Assembly (NCBI GenBank): GCA_023374025.1
Contig: SIJG01000038.1
Location: 62,001 to 126,000, forward strand
Origin: Heterodera schachtii
Taxonomy: Eukaryota; Nematoda; Chromadorea; Rhabditida; Heteroderidae
Direction of reading: 5' to 3'
DNA: 64,000 nucleotides
The notes under the pieces are model-generated. The model saw only the letters and a list, made by a program, of their open reading frames with translations, was not told the DNA's origin and did not search any database. Position 1 is the stretch's first letter; each line of letters opens with the position of its first letter. Shown here one piece after another: positions 40,240 to 52,865 of this stretch. The position numbers and the translations under genes are program-made.

Positions 40240-40551
40240 ATGTCATCGAATGAGGTAAAAGGTGTAATGTTTAATAAAAAAAAAGCTTAAGGAGAATTCG
40301 GCAGAGAACCAAAAAAATGAGAAAAATTAATTAAAATTTAATTATTATTTTTTTAAAACTTTTTTACTTCAAATGTTTCCAACGAATCGTCCTTAGTGAT
40401 ATTAAGTATTATTTTCAATTAAATTTAGTTGTACGATCTTTACAAAGATGCTGGACAGGTGACAACCGAAATTGTCATCAATGGCATTCTTGCTGCGATC
40501 TGTTTTTCCGGCATCTTTCAACATGTTGCTTGTCTATGTCACCGTCAGTAG
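40240..40551 (+). CDS. Possible 45-residue single-pass membrane microprotein
   Basis: Exon 1 40240-40254 (ATG, five codons, MSSNE) ends at GTAAAAG; a 174-nt intron ends AAATTTAG. Exon 2 40429-40551 is open to TAG: LYDLYKDAGQVTTEIVINGI then a hydrophobic stretch and a short Cys/His/Arg end. The phase fits. Exon 2 has balanced base composition in sharply AT-rich DNA and a clear hydrophobic helix, which argues for selection. I do not recognise a family. It could also be the last exon of a longer gene whose other exons are outside. Confidence 0.45.
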
Positions 40552-40679
40552 TATAGGGACAGAAATCTTGTCCCCCCCCCCTAGGCAGAGAGATGCGCAT
40601 TCACCATAGGAGATAGGAGAGAATTAGAGAAAAAGAGTAATTGAGAAAACAAAGAAAAGCGATTAAAATGTAAAAAAAG

Positions 40680-40757
40680 CCCCAGCCCAAATCCAAGCGA
40701 TCATCCAACTTCAGCAACAACAACAACAGCAACTGCAACATGGACATCTTGGGTAGG
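40680..40757 (+). other. Exon-like CAG-rich segment
   Basis: GC-richer than its surroundings, reads as AQIQAIIQLQQQQQQQLQ in one frame and is followed by GTAGGT, a possible donor. No start or neighbouring exon found. It may be an isolated exon of a Gln-rich protein or simple repeat. Confidence 0.3.
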
Positions 40758-40769
40758 TTATCGCGCATT

Positions 40770-41389
40770 TTTTGGTTGAATTTGTTGTGATAAAAAAATT
40801 TTTTGGAAATTTAAAAAGTATATTTTCTTCAGAATTTGATGGACTATCAAATCAAAAAATGCTATTGAAGGAGGTAGTTTAAAGTGGCGTGAATGAATTT
40901 TTTGGCATGAATGTTTGAGTGGCGTTGGGCTTGCTGGCCTAGAGAAATTTTAAAATTCACAAAAAAAAAAGAAATTGGAAAAGCAATTAAAAATGCGGCA
41001 AAATATTTTAGTTGAAAATATTTTAGGACATAAATTATTGTGATTTAAATTTTTTGAGTAAATGATATTTCTTCGTAAATAAATTTACTTGATTTTAGTG
41101 TTCATATGATCTTTCAAAAAAATCAGAAGGCTATAGCTCAGATGGAAATATAGGAGGACAACATTTGCAATGTTCGTAGAGATTTACGAAGTCTAAAATA
41201 TTTTATTTCGTCTCGACAGAGCAAAACTTTAAACAAAAAATTTGGAAAGTTTGATTAAATATATATATTATAATTTAATTTTGCTTTATTTTGGATTTTA
41301 GAAAATAAAAAACAAAAAAAACATTTAATTTTATAATATTTTCACATAAACATTCTAATATTTATAATCATCCTAATTTTTTTAAATAT
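40770..41389. other. AT-rich, no gene seen
   Basis: No recognised content except a short KKKEIGKAIKNAAK-like string near 40965-41005 that may be exon 4 debris of the secreted family. Confidence 0.4.
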
Positions 41390-41760
41390 TGCATATTAAT
41401 TATTATTATTAAAAATTATATTAAGTAGATTTAGACAATCCTACTTATGATCAATCCAATAAATAACATCATTATTTAATATAATAAAAAATTATATAAA
41501 GTAGATTTGGAAAATCCTACTTATGATCAATCCCACTTTTTTTAAATATTACCTCATTTAATATAATAAAAAATATTTGGATAATTCTACTTATGATCAT
41601 TATATAAGAATCTAATTATTCATTCATAAAATTTTTTATTGCGTCATTATTAAGAGATAATAAATTTGGATAATTCTACTCAAATAATCCTACTGATGTT
41701 AATAAATTTTGCTATTTATAAGGCTTTGTAATTTCATATTTTCATTTTAATAATTACTTA
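41390..41760 (+). repeat. Family upstream repeat before copy E
   Basis: Several units of agtagatttggataatcctac followed by ttatgatcaatcc. Ends about 330 bp before the signal-peptide exon at 42094. Confidence 0.6.
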
Positions 41761-42093
41761 ACTTAAATTGACAAGCATTTGTTTTCTATTAAAAATACGA
41801 AATGAGATCAAAATTGCAAAATTTTGACATTTTTTGGACAAAATTTATTAAAAATCACAGTGAAATTTTCAAAAAAATTTTCGTCGGTAACGCCGGCAAG
41901 CAAAAATTTCCCCACTTCAAGTCAAATTTAAAAATGAGGAAACTTACTATTTTTCGGTTTCTCATTAAGACAATGTGATTTGTCAAATTACGCTTTGATT
42001 ATTGTACATGTGAAATACCATTTTATTAATAAATATAATTAAATTTCCATTGCTAAAAAATATTTCAGAATTTAAATTTATTAAAGAAAACAA

Positions 42094-43730
42094 ATGTTTT
42101 ATTCTTTTTCTTTAACTCCTTTTATTTTTTTTATTGTTGTTCATCTTTTTCTTATTCCCTTTTCAAATGCAAATCCATCGGTGAGTTAATTAAATAAGGA
42201 AATAATTTACAAACACATTTTAATTAATTAGGTTGATGATAAAATGCTAATTACGTTTATGAAAGGTCACCAAGAAACGCAATTGAGTGAATATTCAATT
42301 CAAAAATATGAAGCATACATTGGCATTATGTATTATATGAGAAATAATTGGCAATGTGACAAAATAGCAAATAAATTTGAAGAATATGAACGGACAGAAT
42401 GCCAAAAATATCGCAAATATTTGGACATTTTGTACGAATATTTGTACAGAGAATACGTCGGAATACCAACAGTAAAACCCAAATTTGTATTTAAAAAAGG
42501 AATTGAAATTTATGGGCCATTAATTTATGCGGTGAATTGTCTGGACAAAATTTCGCAATTTTATTTTAATTGGAGTCATCTTTATGAATATAAATTAAAA
42601 AAATTGTTAAACTTTGATTACAACTTTGAACTAAAATTGATGAATGAGAAGAGATTGAATTATGCATTAAAATTGCCAATTAATGAAATGATTTTGCAAT
42701 TTGCAATTGACACAGCGAATAATTATAAAACAAATGAAAGTTTAGACGAAATAATTCAACAAAATTGTGGAGAAAAATTTGAGCAATATTTAGAGGAAAT
42801 GTTGAAAAAAGCGGAAGAGAGGGCAAAAAAGGAAGAGCCATTGTATGGCTTTGAAATAATATATGATAAACATTGTATAATTATGAGCTTAAAATTCGAT
42901 TATAGATGGATATTGGTAAGGCTTAACTTTAAATTAAAATTAAATAAATTAGCAAAATTTAGAGAGAAAATGCTTTATTTTCGGAATTTGTCAAAGGATT
43001 AGCGACAAATTTTGAGAAATTTTTTAAAATGGCAAAAGAATATTCAAATTATTTAAGTCGAAAAAAAGAGGAAGGAAATATTAATTGGTATGATAAAGTA
43101 ATGATCTCTGTTGGGTTATACGAAATTGAGAAAATGAATGAGCATTTGCAACAAAAATATGAAGCCAATCTTGGCGTTATGTATTTAATGAGAAAGAAAT
43201 GGTACTGTAAGAAAATTGGGAAGGAATTTAAAGAAAAATGCCAAAAATATCGAAAATATATGCACATTTTGTACGAATATTTATTCCGACTTTATGTTGA
43301 AGGTTTTATTTTAAATTAAAGAATTTAAATATTAAATATATTTAAGGTAAAAGCAATGAAATGGCCCATAAATCACCAGCAGTTAAGCCAATCTTTATGG
43401 ATAGTTACAGAGGTTATCATATGTATTTAATTTCCATCGTCCAAACACTGAATGATATTTCCAAATGTTTTTGCCCAATGGATAAAAACAAATTTTGGAA
43501 TAAATAATTATTGGAAGATTGTTTTAGTAAATGAGGTCGAATTGAATTATGAAATTAATGAGGAAGAAAAAAGGGGAAAGAAAAATTTAAATTTATCAAA
43601 CGAAATTGAAGAAGACAATCTTCGAAAAGAATTTGAGGAAAAAATGCAAAAAATATACGAAATACGAAAGAAAATGCCTTGGAAGAAATGGCAAAATTGG
43701 AAGAAAATGCTATTTCAATAGCATTGGGGG
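42094..43730 (+). CDS. Secreted lineage-specific family, copy E (best 5' end)
   Basis: Exon 1 42094-42180 codes a 29-residue signal peptide (MFYSFSLTPFIFFIVV...SNANPS) with a GTGAGT donor. Exon 2 42232-42915: MLITFMKGHQETQLSEY, QKYEAYIG, NWQCDKI, CQKYRKYLDILYEYLYREY, P.FVFK, ...NEMILQFAIDTANNYK. Exon 3 42963-43302: ENALFSEFVKGLATNFEKFF, QKYEANLG, CQKYRKYMHILYEYLFRLY. Exon 4 from 43347: HKSPAVKPIF, then a stop at about 43503 in the spliced frame, while the usual continuation (VNEVELNYEI...) is in another frame to 43721. So the four-exon structure and phases are intact but exon 4 is frameshifted. Exons 2 and 3 each carry one copy of the QKYEA...CQKYRKYL module. Predicted secreted; unknown function. 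Confidence 0.7.
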
Positions 43731-44159
43731 TTAGTTAAGCTAACAAATATTTTATTAAATTCAAAGATTTCTTTCTATTTTGATTAAATTCAATTTTGAT
43801 ATCCTATTGAAATGCCCATTTTTCATTAATAATGTTTCTGTCTTCTTCTTCAATTTATTTTTCGATTTATTTTTCAATTTTCTTTTCAATTATCACTTTT
43901 TTTCTTTCTGTCTACACTTTTTTTTTTCCTTTCACATTTATAAATTTCATTTATGTATTATGCGACCGTCGTTTATTGACAAAAATATATAATATATATA
44001 TATATATATAAATTAATTTAAAAAATTATTAACTTGTTAATAAATTAACTTAATATCTATCTTATTGTAGTAAAGCATGTATTTTTATATAATATAAGCC
44101 CTTTTAAAAATGATTAGCAAAAAAGATAAAAGAAATTAAAGAGAAAGATTAAACTATTA
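43731..44159. other. 3' flank of copy E
   Basis: Starts ttagttaagctaacaaatat and includes a tgttattgaaatg/cccatttttcattaat stretch. It resembles 48845-48975, 58912-59040 and the inverse of 57070-57300, so it belongs to the duplicated unit. (TA)n at 43988-44010. Confidence 0.5.
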
Positions 44160-44400
44160 TGATATTCCAAATATTTTGGTCCACTAATTTATGCGGTGAA
44201 TTGTCTCATCAAATTTTACAGTTTTATTTTAATAAATTATTCTGTGAAGAGATGTATAAATTTAAATTAAACCATTATGTGACTGAACATTTTTGACTAA
44301 AATTGTTTAATGAGCATAGATTGAATTATGACGTAAAATTGGACAATGAAAAACCAAAAATGCCAATTAACGAAATGATTTTGCAGTTGGCAATTGACCA
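44160..44400 (+). pseudogene. Secreted family exon 2 fragment
   Basis: Degraded IYAVNCL.KFYSFIL... and FNEHRLNYDVKLDNE, PINEMILQLAID; then breaks off into unrelated sequence. Confidence 0.55.
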
Positions 44401-46130
44401 GCTAATTTTTGCCAGCAGACATTTTTTGATCAGAACAAGTGTGCGATCTGAAAAAATCGCCAAATCACGGGAGGTCATTTCCGGTTTTTTCGGTTTTTGG
44501 TTAATAACTCGGCCGGATTTGCTCTAAGCCGGTTTCCACCTAAAACGCAAAAGGTGTAACTTTATATGCTGCATTCAACTGTGTTTTTGGTTTTTTGAAA
44601 TTTTTCTTCAAAAAAAATCCAGGCCCCCTCGGAAAAATTTTCGTTTTTTGCCTCTAACTTTTTTTACAGTTTTTGCACCGAAAAAGCATCGCACTTTTGG
44701 GTTACAACTTTTTGAAAGCTATCGATTGATATAAAAAAAATTTTCAAGGCACAAAGTGAGTTTTTCGCTTGAAAACCGGTTGGTCAAGTGGTCAGTGCTG
44801 GGGGCTCTGGGGAGGGGGGCCAGGGTTCGAATCCTATGGTGTGTGGGTTATTTTTTATGACGTTTAACGCTGTCCTAAGGGGTTGGAAATATTTTTTTAA
44901 ATTTTTTTATATTTTTAGCAATTTTTTAAATTTTTTATTTGGCCAAAATTGGCTGTGTTTAAAATTTTCATTTTTCGCCCAAGGGAAAATTGGGGGGAAT
45001 TTAAAAAAAACATAACTTTCTTTAAAATTAGTCTACCGAAATGATCAAATGATGAAAAAATGCAAAAAAATCGAGCGAATTTTATCGATTTTATTGCATT
45101 TTTCTATCTTTAAAATCAAAAAAGTTATTCCACAAAAAGTTGAAAAAATGAATTTTTCACTAAAAAATTCATAAGTCATTCCAAACCAAGTGTTAAAGTA
45201 CCTAAAAATATTATTAAGATCCGCAATTTTTTTTCTCTACAAGAAGGTATTTATTTCATTTTTTTACCACTTTTTTAAAAAAAGATGTAAAATTAAAATC
45301 GATTTGGTAATGCAAATCACAAGGGAACGAACCCCTTTAACAAATTTTATGGATACAATTTTTTTCATTCTTATGTTTTAAAATTTTCAAAAACATATTT
45401 TCTGGCATACTTTGGGCCCCTGATCACGAATATGGCCATTATCTAAGAGTTTCAGGTATTTTTGATTTTTAAATATTTTACAATTTTTTGCCCCTGAAAA
45501 TTTAGGCGAATGCTTGAAAATTCATAACTCACTTAATTTTTGATCAAAATAAATGAAACAAAGCTTAAAAAATAATGAAAAATAAGGCAAATTTAGAACT
45601 TTTTATTTGGGTTTTCTGTTTTTAATTAATTTTATTTTACATTTCTATCAGATTTTTGACAATTGTTCCAAAAATAAAAGTGATTATCGGGTTCGGGACC
45701 AAAGGGATTAGCACAGAATTTTTTAGGTTAAATTTTTTTTTTGCATAAAATTATCCAAAAATATTTCTTTAAGGGTATTTTAATTTATTATTGTGTTATT
45801 TTTCGATGTTATTAATTAATTTATATTATGATTAAATAAAGATTAATAATTTTTTATTTAATTACATTTATATTTTTTTTAATTATTAAAAATAACTTTA
45901 TTTATAATTCATATAACAAATTATAAACTATGCGTTGGAATTATTCTATTTTTTTAAATTTTTAAGTTTGCCAAATCTTTAGGGGTATTTTATGACGCTG
46001 ATCACGAATACCTGATCAGATTTTACTTTTTACATCGTTAAGACCTCAGAATCCCTGTGTGATTGGGGATTCTGAGGCATCATTTTGTGGGGGGGGGGAG
46101 GGTTCGGATCCGGACGGTGTACAAATTTAA
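44401..46130. other. Unrelated AT-rich insertion within family sequence
   Basis: Separates family exon 2 pieces ending near 44400 and resuming near 46131. Contains a tRNA-like segment (44775-44845) and a GC-rich end (46036-46120) that resembles 36900-36990 (shared gacctcagaatccc strings). No protein-coding gene recognised; could be a composite of TE debris. Confidence 0.45.
44775..44845 (+). other. tRNA-like segment (possible SINE head)
   Basis: Has a box-A-like TGGTCAAGTGG and a box-B GGTTCGAATCC at suitable spacing. T-stem pairing is incomplete and I cannot fold a full cloverleaf, so a tRNA-derived SINE or tRNA pseudogene is more likely than a working tRNA. Confidence 0.4.
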
Positions 46131-47348
46131 TTATTATTACGATAATTTTGAACCAAAATTGTTGAATGAGAAGAGATTGAATTATGAATTTAAATTGGAA
46201 AATGAACCAAAATTGCCAATTAATGAAATGATTTTGCAATTGGCAATTGACACAGCGAATGAATGGCAAACAAATGAAAGTTTTGAAGGAATAATTCGAC
46301 AAGAATTCGAAGAAAATTTGGGGGGAATGCTTAAAAAAGCTGAAGAAATGGCAAAAGACAACGTGCCATCATGGAAAGCCAATGATATAAACGATGACAA
46401 AAATTTGATCATTATGAATTCAAAATTCGATGATCAATTGACATGGGTGAGAGACTTATCATTCAATGAAAATTAAATAAATTCAAAATTTAGTTTTCGG
46501 ATGCTTTATTTTCGGAATTTTTGAAAGGATTAGCGACAAATTCAGAGAAATTTTATACGATGGCAAAAGAATATTCAAATTATTTTTGTCAAATTAAAGA
46601 GAAAGAAAATATTTATTGGTTTGTTGATAGACGCGTATTATGCGAAATTGAGAAAATGAAAGAACATTTGACACAAAAATATGAAGCCCATCTTGGCTTG
46701 GTGTATTTGATGAGAGAGAATTGGGACTGTGAGAAAATTGGGGAGGAATTTTTAGAAAAATGCCAAAAATACCGAAAATATTTGCACATTTTATATGAAT
46801 ATTTATTCCTTTTGTATGCTGAAGGTTAGTTCGAGTTATACATAATTTTTATTTTTCCATTTATTAAAATAATGGTGATAATAATTTATTAAGCTAAAAA
46901 TCCGAAAGTGTCGAAACAATTGCCACCATTAGTGAAGCCAATATTTATTATAAGTGGGGAATATACTCAGAGTTTAATTAATATTGTCAAATGTCTGAGT
47001 TATAATTCGAAATATTTTTGGCAAAAAGATAATACAATCCCTGATGAAATAAAATTGGTAAATGAGGAAGAATTAAATTTTGAAATTAAAGAGGAGAAAA
47101 ATTGGTCACATAAAAATATACCAAAGGGAAAACAAATTTTAAAAGGACAAACGGAAATTGAAGTAATTCGAGAAGAATTTGAGCAAAAAATGGAAAAATT
47201 ATGCAAAAATACGAAAGAAAATGCCAAAAAAGAAAAGGCAAAATTGGAAAAAGCAAAATCAGAAACCGATGATATTAAAGAAAGAAATGCTCTGGAAGAT
47301 GAATTCGGTGTCAAGTTTGGCACTTTCATTAGGTCGCCATTTTCATAA
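46131..47348 (+). pseudogene. Secreted family copy F, 5'-truncated
   Basis: Exon 2 3' half to 46446 (NEKRLNYEFKLENEPKLPIN, ...DQLTW) with GTGAGA donor. Exon 3 46494-46824 is intact with QKYEAHLG, NWDCEKI, CQKYRKYLHILYEYLFLLY. Exon 4 46894-47348 is intact: KQLPPLVKPIF, ...KENAKKEKAKLEKAK, ending RSPFS. The signal peptide exon and first half of exon 2 are missing, replaced by unrelated GC-rich DNA. This copy is the inverse partner of the one at 62933-64000. Confidence 0.75.
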
Positions 47349-48400
47349 AAAATCCTTGGCCTTTCCCACAAAATGATTGACTCTTTTAATTTTTAGTATA
47401 TTCTTTTTTCCTTTGGAATGCTTCTTCTGTCTCTTTTTGTATTCTTTTTTTTGTGTTGTTTTGTCATTTTCCTTTTTTGTATTTATAAATTCATTAATTT
47501 TTTTTTCTACAAAAAACTTGACTCATTTGTTTTTAGATTTTTCACAATTTCTTTCGAGTTTTTGTCTTTTTTTCAATTTTTTGAATTGTTTCTTTTTTTT
47601 AATTTTATTTTTCATTTTTTTTGATTAATTTTGTGTAAAAAATTGTATATTTGAATTATGTAAGACTCTTTTGTTCTGTCTTCTTTTCCCTTTTTTAATT
47701 CTCGATTTTTTTAAAATTAATTTTCATTTTTTATAAATTTTATTTAAATTAAGCTCGATAAATGGAATTCAAAATTTTCTCCATTATTTACCCTGAAATT
47801 TATTTGACCGTATTTTGAAAAGTGAAATATGCATGAATAAGTGTGGTCATTATGCTAAAATATAACGATGAAAAATTTAAAAATAATGACATTCCTATTT
47901 AGGGTTGTCCTTAAGAAGTGTGATTTTTTTTTGGATTAACATTAATTAACTATTCATTTTTTCAAATTATTTATCAAAAATCAAAGAATCATATTTTAAG
48001 TTATTTGGAAAAATATTAGATTTTCCCAATTAAAAATAGCGATTTCACATAGTCCCAATTATTTCACAATTACTTTTTTTCCAATTTAATATTTTTTAAC
48101 TGTTTTACCAATTAAAATAGAAAAATTTATTCATTTCGTCGCTTTGAATGAATGCGGAAAAATGTTTAAATGTCAAATTTTAAACAAACATTTAAATCGT
48201 TGTTATTGTTTTTTATACTTAAGCATCAAATGACACATTAACATTAACGAATAGGAATTTGTAATTATTATTTTTTAATTAGAAAAAGCGGCGAAAGAAA
48301 AGTTAAACAATGAAAAAAATTCCAACAAAAATAATTTGTCTGGAATTTATTATATAAGAATTATTTTAAAATTTATTTTCCAACCACAAAAAAAAAATCG
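47349..48400. other. 3' flank of copy F, duplicated in inverse
   Basis: Pyrimidine-rich to 47640, then AT-rich. Matches the reverse complement of about 61900-62930 closely. No gene seen. Confidence 0.6.
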
Positions 48401-48404
48401 GAAT

Positions 48405-48636
48405 GAAAAACTTTTTTACGCTTTACCATTAAATTTTGGCTACCATATTTTTTGATTATGCCTACAGTATCGGTGATCCCGTTCTTCAAATGCCATTGCA
48501 TAAAACTCAAAAACGTCCAAATTTGTTGAAATCAACTGCTGGACTTACAAAATTTTTGCAACATTATGAAGTGAAAATAAAATTTTTAAAATTTCATTTT
48601 CGTCGGCGATTAGTAAAAACAGGGGCCTTCAAATAA
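48405..48636 (+). pseudogene. Aspartic-protease-like signal/prosegment exon, broken copy
   Basis: Same as 61660-61893 but with a TAA in the signal peptide (after MKNFFTLYH) . The remaining SIGDPVLQMPLHKTQKRP and LTKFLQHYEVK are preserved. Confidence 0.55.
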
Positions 48637-48799
48637 AATTTTTAAAATTGAAGAAATTAGACATAGAAGGGCAGTTATGGAATGAAGTTAGAAAATTGAG
48701 TCTCTGATAAATTTTCAAAAAAAAAAAAGAAAAATATGTAATAATTTAAAATTTTTAATAAATTTATAGGATGAATACAAATCTGTATTCTTTGCAAAT

Positions 48800-49400
48800 C
48801 ATTTCATATTTCCGTTCCTAATTTTTCGCATTTGAATAACTTAGGGGGTTAAGCTAAGAAATAATTTATTAAAATTCGAAGAAAAAGATTTTTTCGATAT
48901 TTTCTTGAATTCAATTTCGATTTAATTCCCTATGCCATAGAAATGCCCATTTTCATTATGCTTCTGTCTGCTTCTCTCATTTACTGTATTTTTCAATTTA
49001 TTTTCAATTTTTCTTTTAATTTTCTTTTAAATTTTTTTAGACCTTCATATTTTCTTTCAGGTCGATAATCCTTTATAATTTTTATTTTGTAATTGAGTAA
49101 ATATTTGTCAGTTTGTTTGTTGTGCTTCGCACAAAAGTAACATCATTTTCAATTACAGATCCTATAAAAGGTGTTTTTTTAATGCACGGTTTTCAGATGA
49201 AATTGGCACTTTAAAAGTATCAATAATAATTTTGTTTTAATTAAATATTTTTTAAATTTTATTTGCAGCATGTTAACTTATAGCATAGCTCAAACTTAGC
49301 AATTTCTCTTTGGGAAGCTTTTATTCGGTTTGATTCAGTGAATGGTGCGCGAGCGCAAAATTTTTTAATTTAATTTAATTTACTTTAAAAATTTAATTGG
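48800..49400. other. Duplicated 3' flank, no gene
   Basis: 48845-48975 resembles 43731-43870 and 58912-59040. The gtgaatggtgcgcgagcgca string at 49338-49358 recurs near 61140-61160. Confidence 0.5.
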
Positions 49401-49799
49401 TAAATATGTATAAATAAAAAAGCTAAAACATTAATAATTGGAGAACTAGTAAAAATAATTTTATTTTTTCCAATTTTAGAAACGCTTGAAATTAAAAATT
49501 CATTTATTAAATATTTATTGAAAAATATTAGATCTTTAATTGAGGACAATTTTAGTTCTGACCATCTTGCCACTAATTTTTCATTGTCATTTCCTCAGAA
49601 CAGGAGTAAAGCAAATACATTTACAGTACGCAATTATAATTCTACAAAACTTAGTCTATTAAATTTAAACTTATCTTCAATTTTACCCTACAAATTACTA
49701 CAAAAATTTAGTATTGAAGATAAGTTTAATAATTTTTACCTTCTTTTAAGACAAAATGTAGAATTTTACTTGCCTAAAATCTCCACAAATAATTTATAA
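49400..49799 (+). pseudogene. LINE endonuclease-region remnant
   Basis: About 125 codons of a LINE-like frame. It includes the SSDHLATNFSLSF string typical of the last apurinic-endonuclease motif (SDH). Then follow NYNSTKLSLLNLNLSS and FYLLLRQNVEFYLPK, as in the linker before reverse transcriptase. It stops abruptly at the start of a satellite. No RT domain follows. Confidence 0.55.
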
Positions 49800-51625
49800 T
49801 TGATCAGGGGCTCACCAAGTTTTGCATAGATACGTATCGGAACATTACAAATGCTTACAAATTTTCCTAGTTTTTTTAAACCCGGTGAAAATTTTTTGCA
49901 GACACCAACCACTTTTGCACTTAAAAAAGTTTCAAAAAATTTGATCGTCTATAAATAATTTGTAATTGATCAGGGGCTCACCAAATTTTGCAGAGATACG
50001 TATCGGAACACTACAAATGCTTACAAATTTTCCTAGTTTTTTTAAACCCGGTGAAAATTTTTTGCAGACACCAACCACTTTTGCACTTAAAAAAGTTTCA
50101 AAAAATTTGATCGTCCACTAATAATTTGTAATTGATCAGAGGCTCACTAAATTTAGCAGAGATACGTATCGGACACTACAAATGCTTACAAATTTTCCTA
50201 GTTTTTTTAAACCCGGTGAAAAATTTTTGCAGACACCCACCACTTTTGCACTTAAAAAAATTTCAAAAAATTTGATCGTCCACTAATAATTTGTAATTGA
50301 TCAGAAGCTCACCAAATTTTGCAGAGATACGTATCGGAACACTACAAATGCTTACAAATTTTCCTAGTTTTTTTTAAACCCAGTGAAAATTTTTTGCAGA
50401 CACCCACCACTTTTGCACTTAAAAAAATTTCTAAAAATTTGTTGGTCCATAAATAATTTATAATTGATCAGAGGCTCACCAAATTTTGCATAGATACGTA
50501 TCGGATCATTACAAAAGTTACAAATTTTCCTAGATTTTTTAAACCCAGTGAAAAATTTTTGCAGACACCTACCACTTTTGCACTTAAAAAATTTCTAAAA
50601 ATTTGTTCGTCCATAAAGATCAGGGGCTCACCAAATTTTGCAGAGATACGTATCGGAACACTACAAATGCTTACAAATTTTCCTAGTTTTTTTTAAACCC
50701 GGTGAAAATGTTTGCAGACACCCACCACTTTTGCACTTAAAAAAATTTCTAAAAATTTGTTCGTCCACAAATAATTTATAATTGATCAGGGGCTCACCAA
50801 GTTTTGCATAGATACGTATCGGAACATTACAAAAGTTTACAAATTTTCCTAGATTTTTTACTCAGTGAAAAATTTTTGCAGACACCTACCACTTTTGCAC
50901 TTAAAAAATTTCTAAAAATTTGATCGTCTATAAATAATTTGTAATTGATCAGGGGCTCACCAAATTTAGCAGAGATACGTATCGGAACACTACAAATGCT
51001 TACAAATTTTCCTAGTTTTTTTAAACCCGGTGAAAATTTTTGCAGACACCAACCACTTTTGCACTTAAAAAAGTTTCAAAAAATTTGATCGTCCACTAAT
51101 AATTTGTAATTGATCAGAGGCTCACTAAATTTAGCAGAGATACGTATCGGAACACTACAAATGCTTACAAATTTTCCTAGTTTTTTTTAAACCCGGTGAA
51201 AAATTTTTGCAGACACCCACCACTTTTGCACTTAAAAAAATTTCAAAAAATTTGATCGTCCACTAATAATTTGTAATTGATCAGAGGCTCACCAAATTTT
51301 GCAGAGATACGTAACGGAACACTACAAATGCTTACAAATTTTCCTAGTTTTTTTAAACCCGGTGAAAATTTTTTGCAGACACCCACCACTTTTGCACTTA
51401 AAAAAATTTCTAAAAATTTGATCGTCTATAAATAATTTGTAATTGATCAGGGGCTCACCAAATTTTGCAGAGATACGTATCGGAACACTACAAATGCTTA
51501 CAAATTTTCCTAGTTTTTTTAAACCCGGTGAAAAATTTTTGCAGACACCCACCACTTTTGCACTTAAAAAAATTTCTAAAAATTTGTTGGTCCATAAATA
51601 ATCAAATTTTGCAGAGAAAACTGCT
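49795..51625 (+). repeat. 166-bp satellite, about eleven units
   Basis: Each unit contains TTGATCAGGGGCTCACCAAA, GAGATACGTATCGGAACACT and ACAAATTTTCCTAG strings, spaced about 166 bp. Units differ by a few bases and in A-run length. Includes the palindrome GATACGTATC. The frames over it are artefacts. Confidence 0.9.
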
Positions 51626-51949
51626 GAGAACCCTACAAATGTTTACAAATTTTATTAGAATTTTTTGCCTGGAGGAACACAGTTCTTCACACTTACCACA
51701 CCAGAATTATTTTCAAAAAATCGATTTTACATGTGTCCATTTGGGGTACTCAAACATTTATGGGGAGCAAAAATCCAACGCAGAATTAAAGTACATGGTA
51801 TAGGGAAGCTATTCCCGAAGGATTCGAACTCCCCATAAATCTGGGCGCATCGGTTCAGGGGGACTGCCCCGAAGGCCAAAAAAAAATTATTTTGAAGAAA
51901 AAAAATTAAAGGATCTGACAAGATAATATTTAAATAGGTTACAAAGTTT
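51626..51949. other. Junction DNA between satellites
   Basis: Contains a GAGTTCGAATCC box-B-like string on the minus strand near 51815-51826, not foldable by eye as a tRNA. No gene. Confidence 0.4.
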
Positions 51950-52850
51950 GGTTCGCTTCTGATCAGTTTCTGTAAAAAAAGTTAAGCCTAAACTTTTTGG
52001 CCTTTTTAAAAAAGAATTGAAAATTTTTAAAATATTTATTCATCTCCCTTTTTGGTAGTAAAAGCACCATAGAGCCTTATTTCTCTTGTAAATAAAATTT
52101 GGTGCGTTTCAGAGCAGTCTCTGAAAAAATATTTATGAATTAATTTTGCAAAAAATTGGAAAAGTACGCAAAAATTGGAATATCCAAAAAATTTTAAGAA
52201 ACATTATGGGATAGTTGATTAATTATATAAATATGCATTGTTCTTGGCTGTTACCCTGCAAAATCTGGGATTTTTCAGGTCACTTCTCGTAAAACTATAA
52301 TTGATTGAAATTTCACTAAAAAATTAAGCCTAAACTTTTTCGCATATATAAAAAGCAATTAAAAAATTTTTTAAATTATTATTCATCTCCCTTTTTGATA
52401 GAAAAAGCATCAGAGGGCCTTAATTAACATGTAAATAAAATTTGGTGCGTTTCAGAGCACTTTCTGAAAAAATAATTATGAATTAATTTTGCAAAAAATA
52501 AATAAAATAGTGAAAGTTTAAAAATTTATAAAAAATTTAAATTCATAGTTTCTAATTTTATTTCATCATAGAGGTGTGCTTGCTTGACCTTTTTAGGCCC
52601 TTGCAAAATCTGGGATTTTTCTGATCACTACACAAAAAATTATGAGTGATTGAATTTTCACTAAAAAGTTAAGCCTAAACTTTTTGGCTTATTTAAAAAG
52701 CAATTAAAAATTTTTAAAAATTTTATTCATCTCCCTTTTTGATAGTAAAAGCATCAGAGAGCCTTATTTAACATGTAAATTCAATTTGGTGCGTTAGAGT
52801 AGTTTTTGAAAAAATATTTATGAATTAATTTTGCAAAAAATAAATAATGA
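51950..52850 (+). repeat. ~343-bp tandem array, about 2.6 units
   Basis: The string ttaagcctaaactttttgg recurs at 51982, 52324 and 52669. Each unit also carries tttattcatctccctttttg and aaatttggtgcgtt. Confidence 0.8.
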
Positions 52851-52865
52851 ACCCTTCGAAATCGG

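Larger units (their letters stand above)
46131..48790 (+). repeat. Left arm of large inverted duplication
   Basis: Collinear, in reverse complement, with about 61510-64000: family exons, 3' flank, aspartic-protease-like exon and the tract after it all match with scattered differences. The right arm runs off the window. Confidence 0.8.

Noticed and set aside
49795..51625. CRISPR-like repeat array
   Set aside because: Units are continuous 166-bp satellite without unique spacers, in a eukaryotic genome.
51780..51885. tRNA gene on the minus strand
   Set aside because: Has a box-B-like string but no acceptor or anticodon stem by eye.
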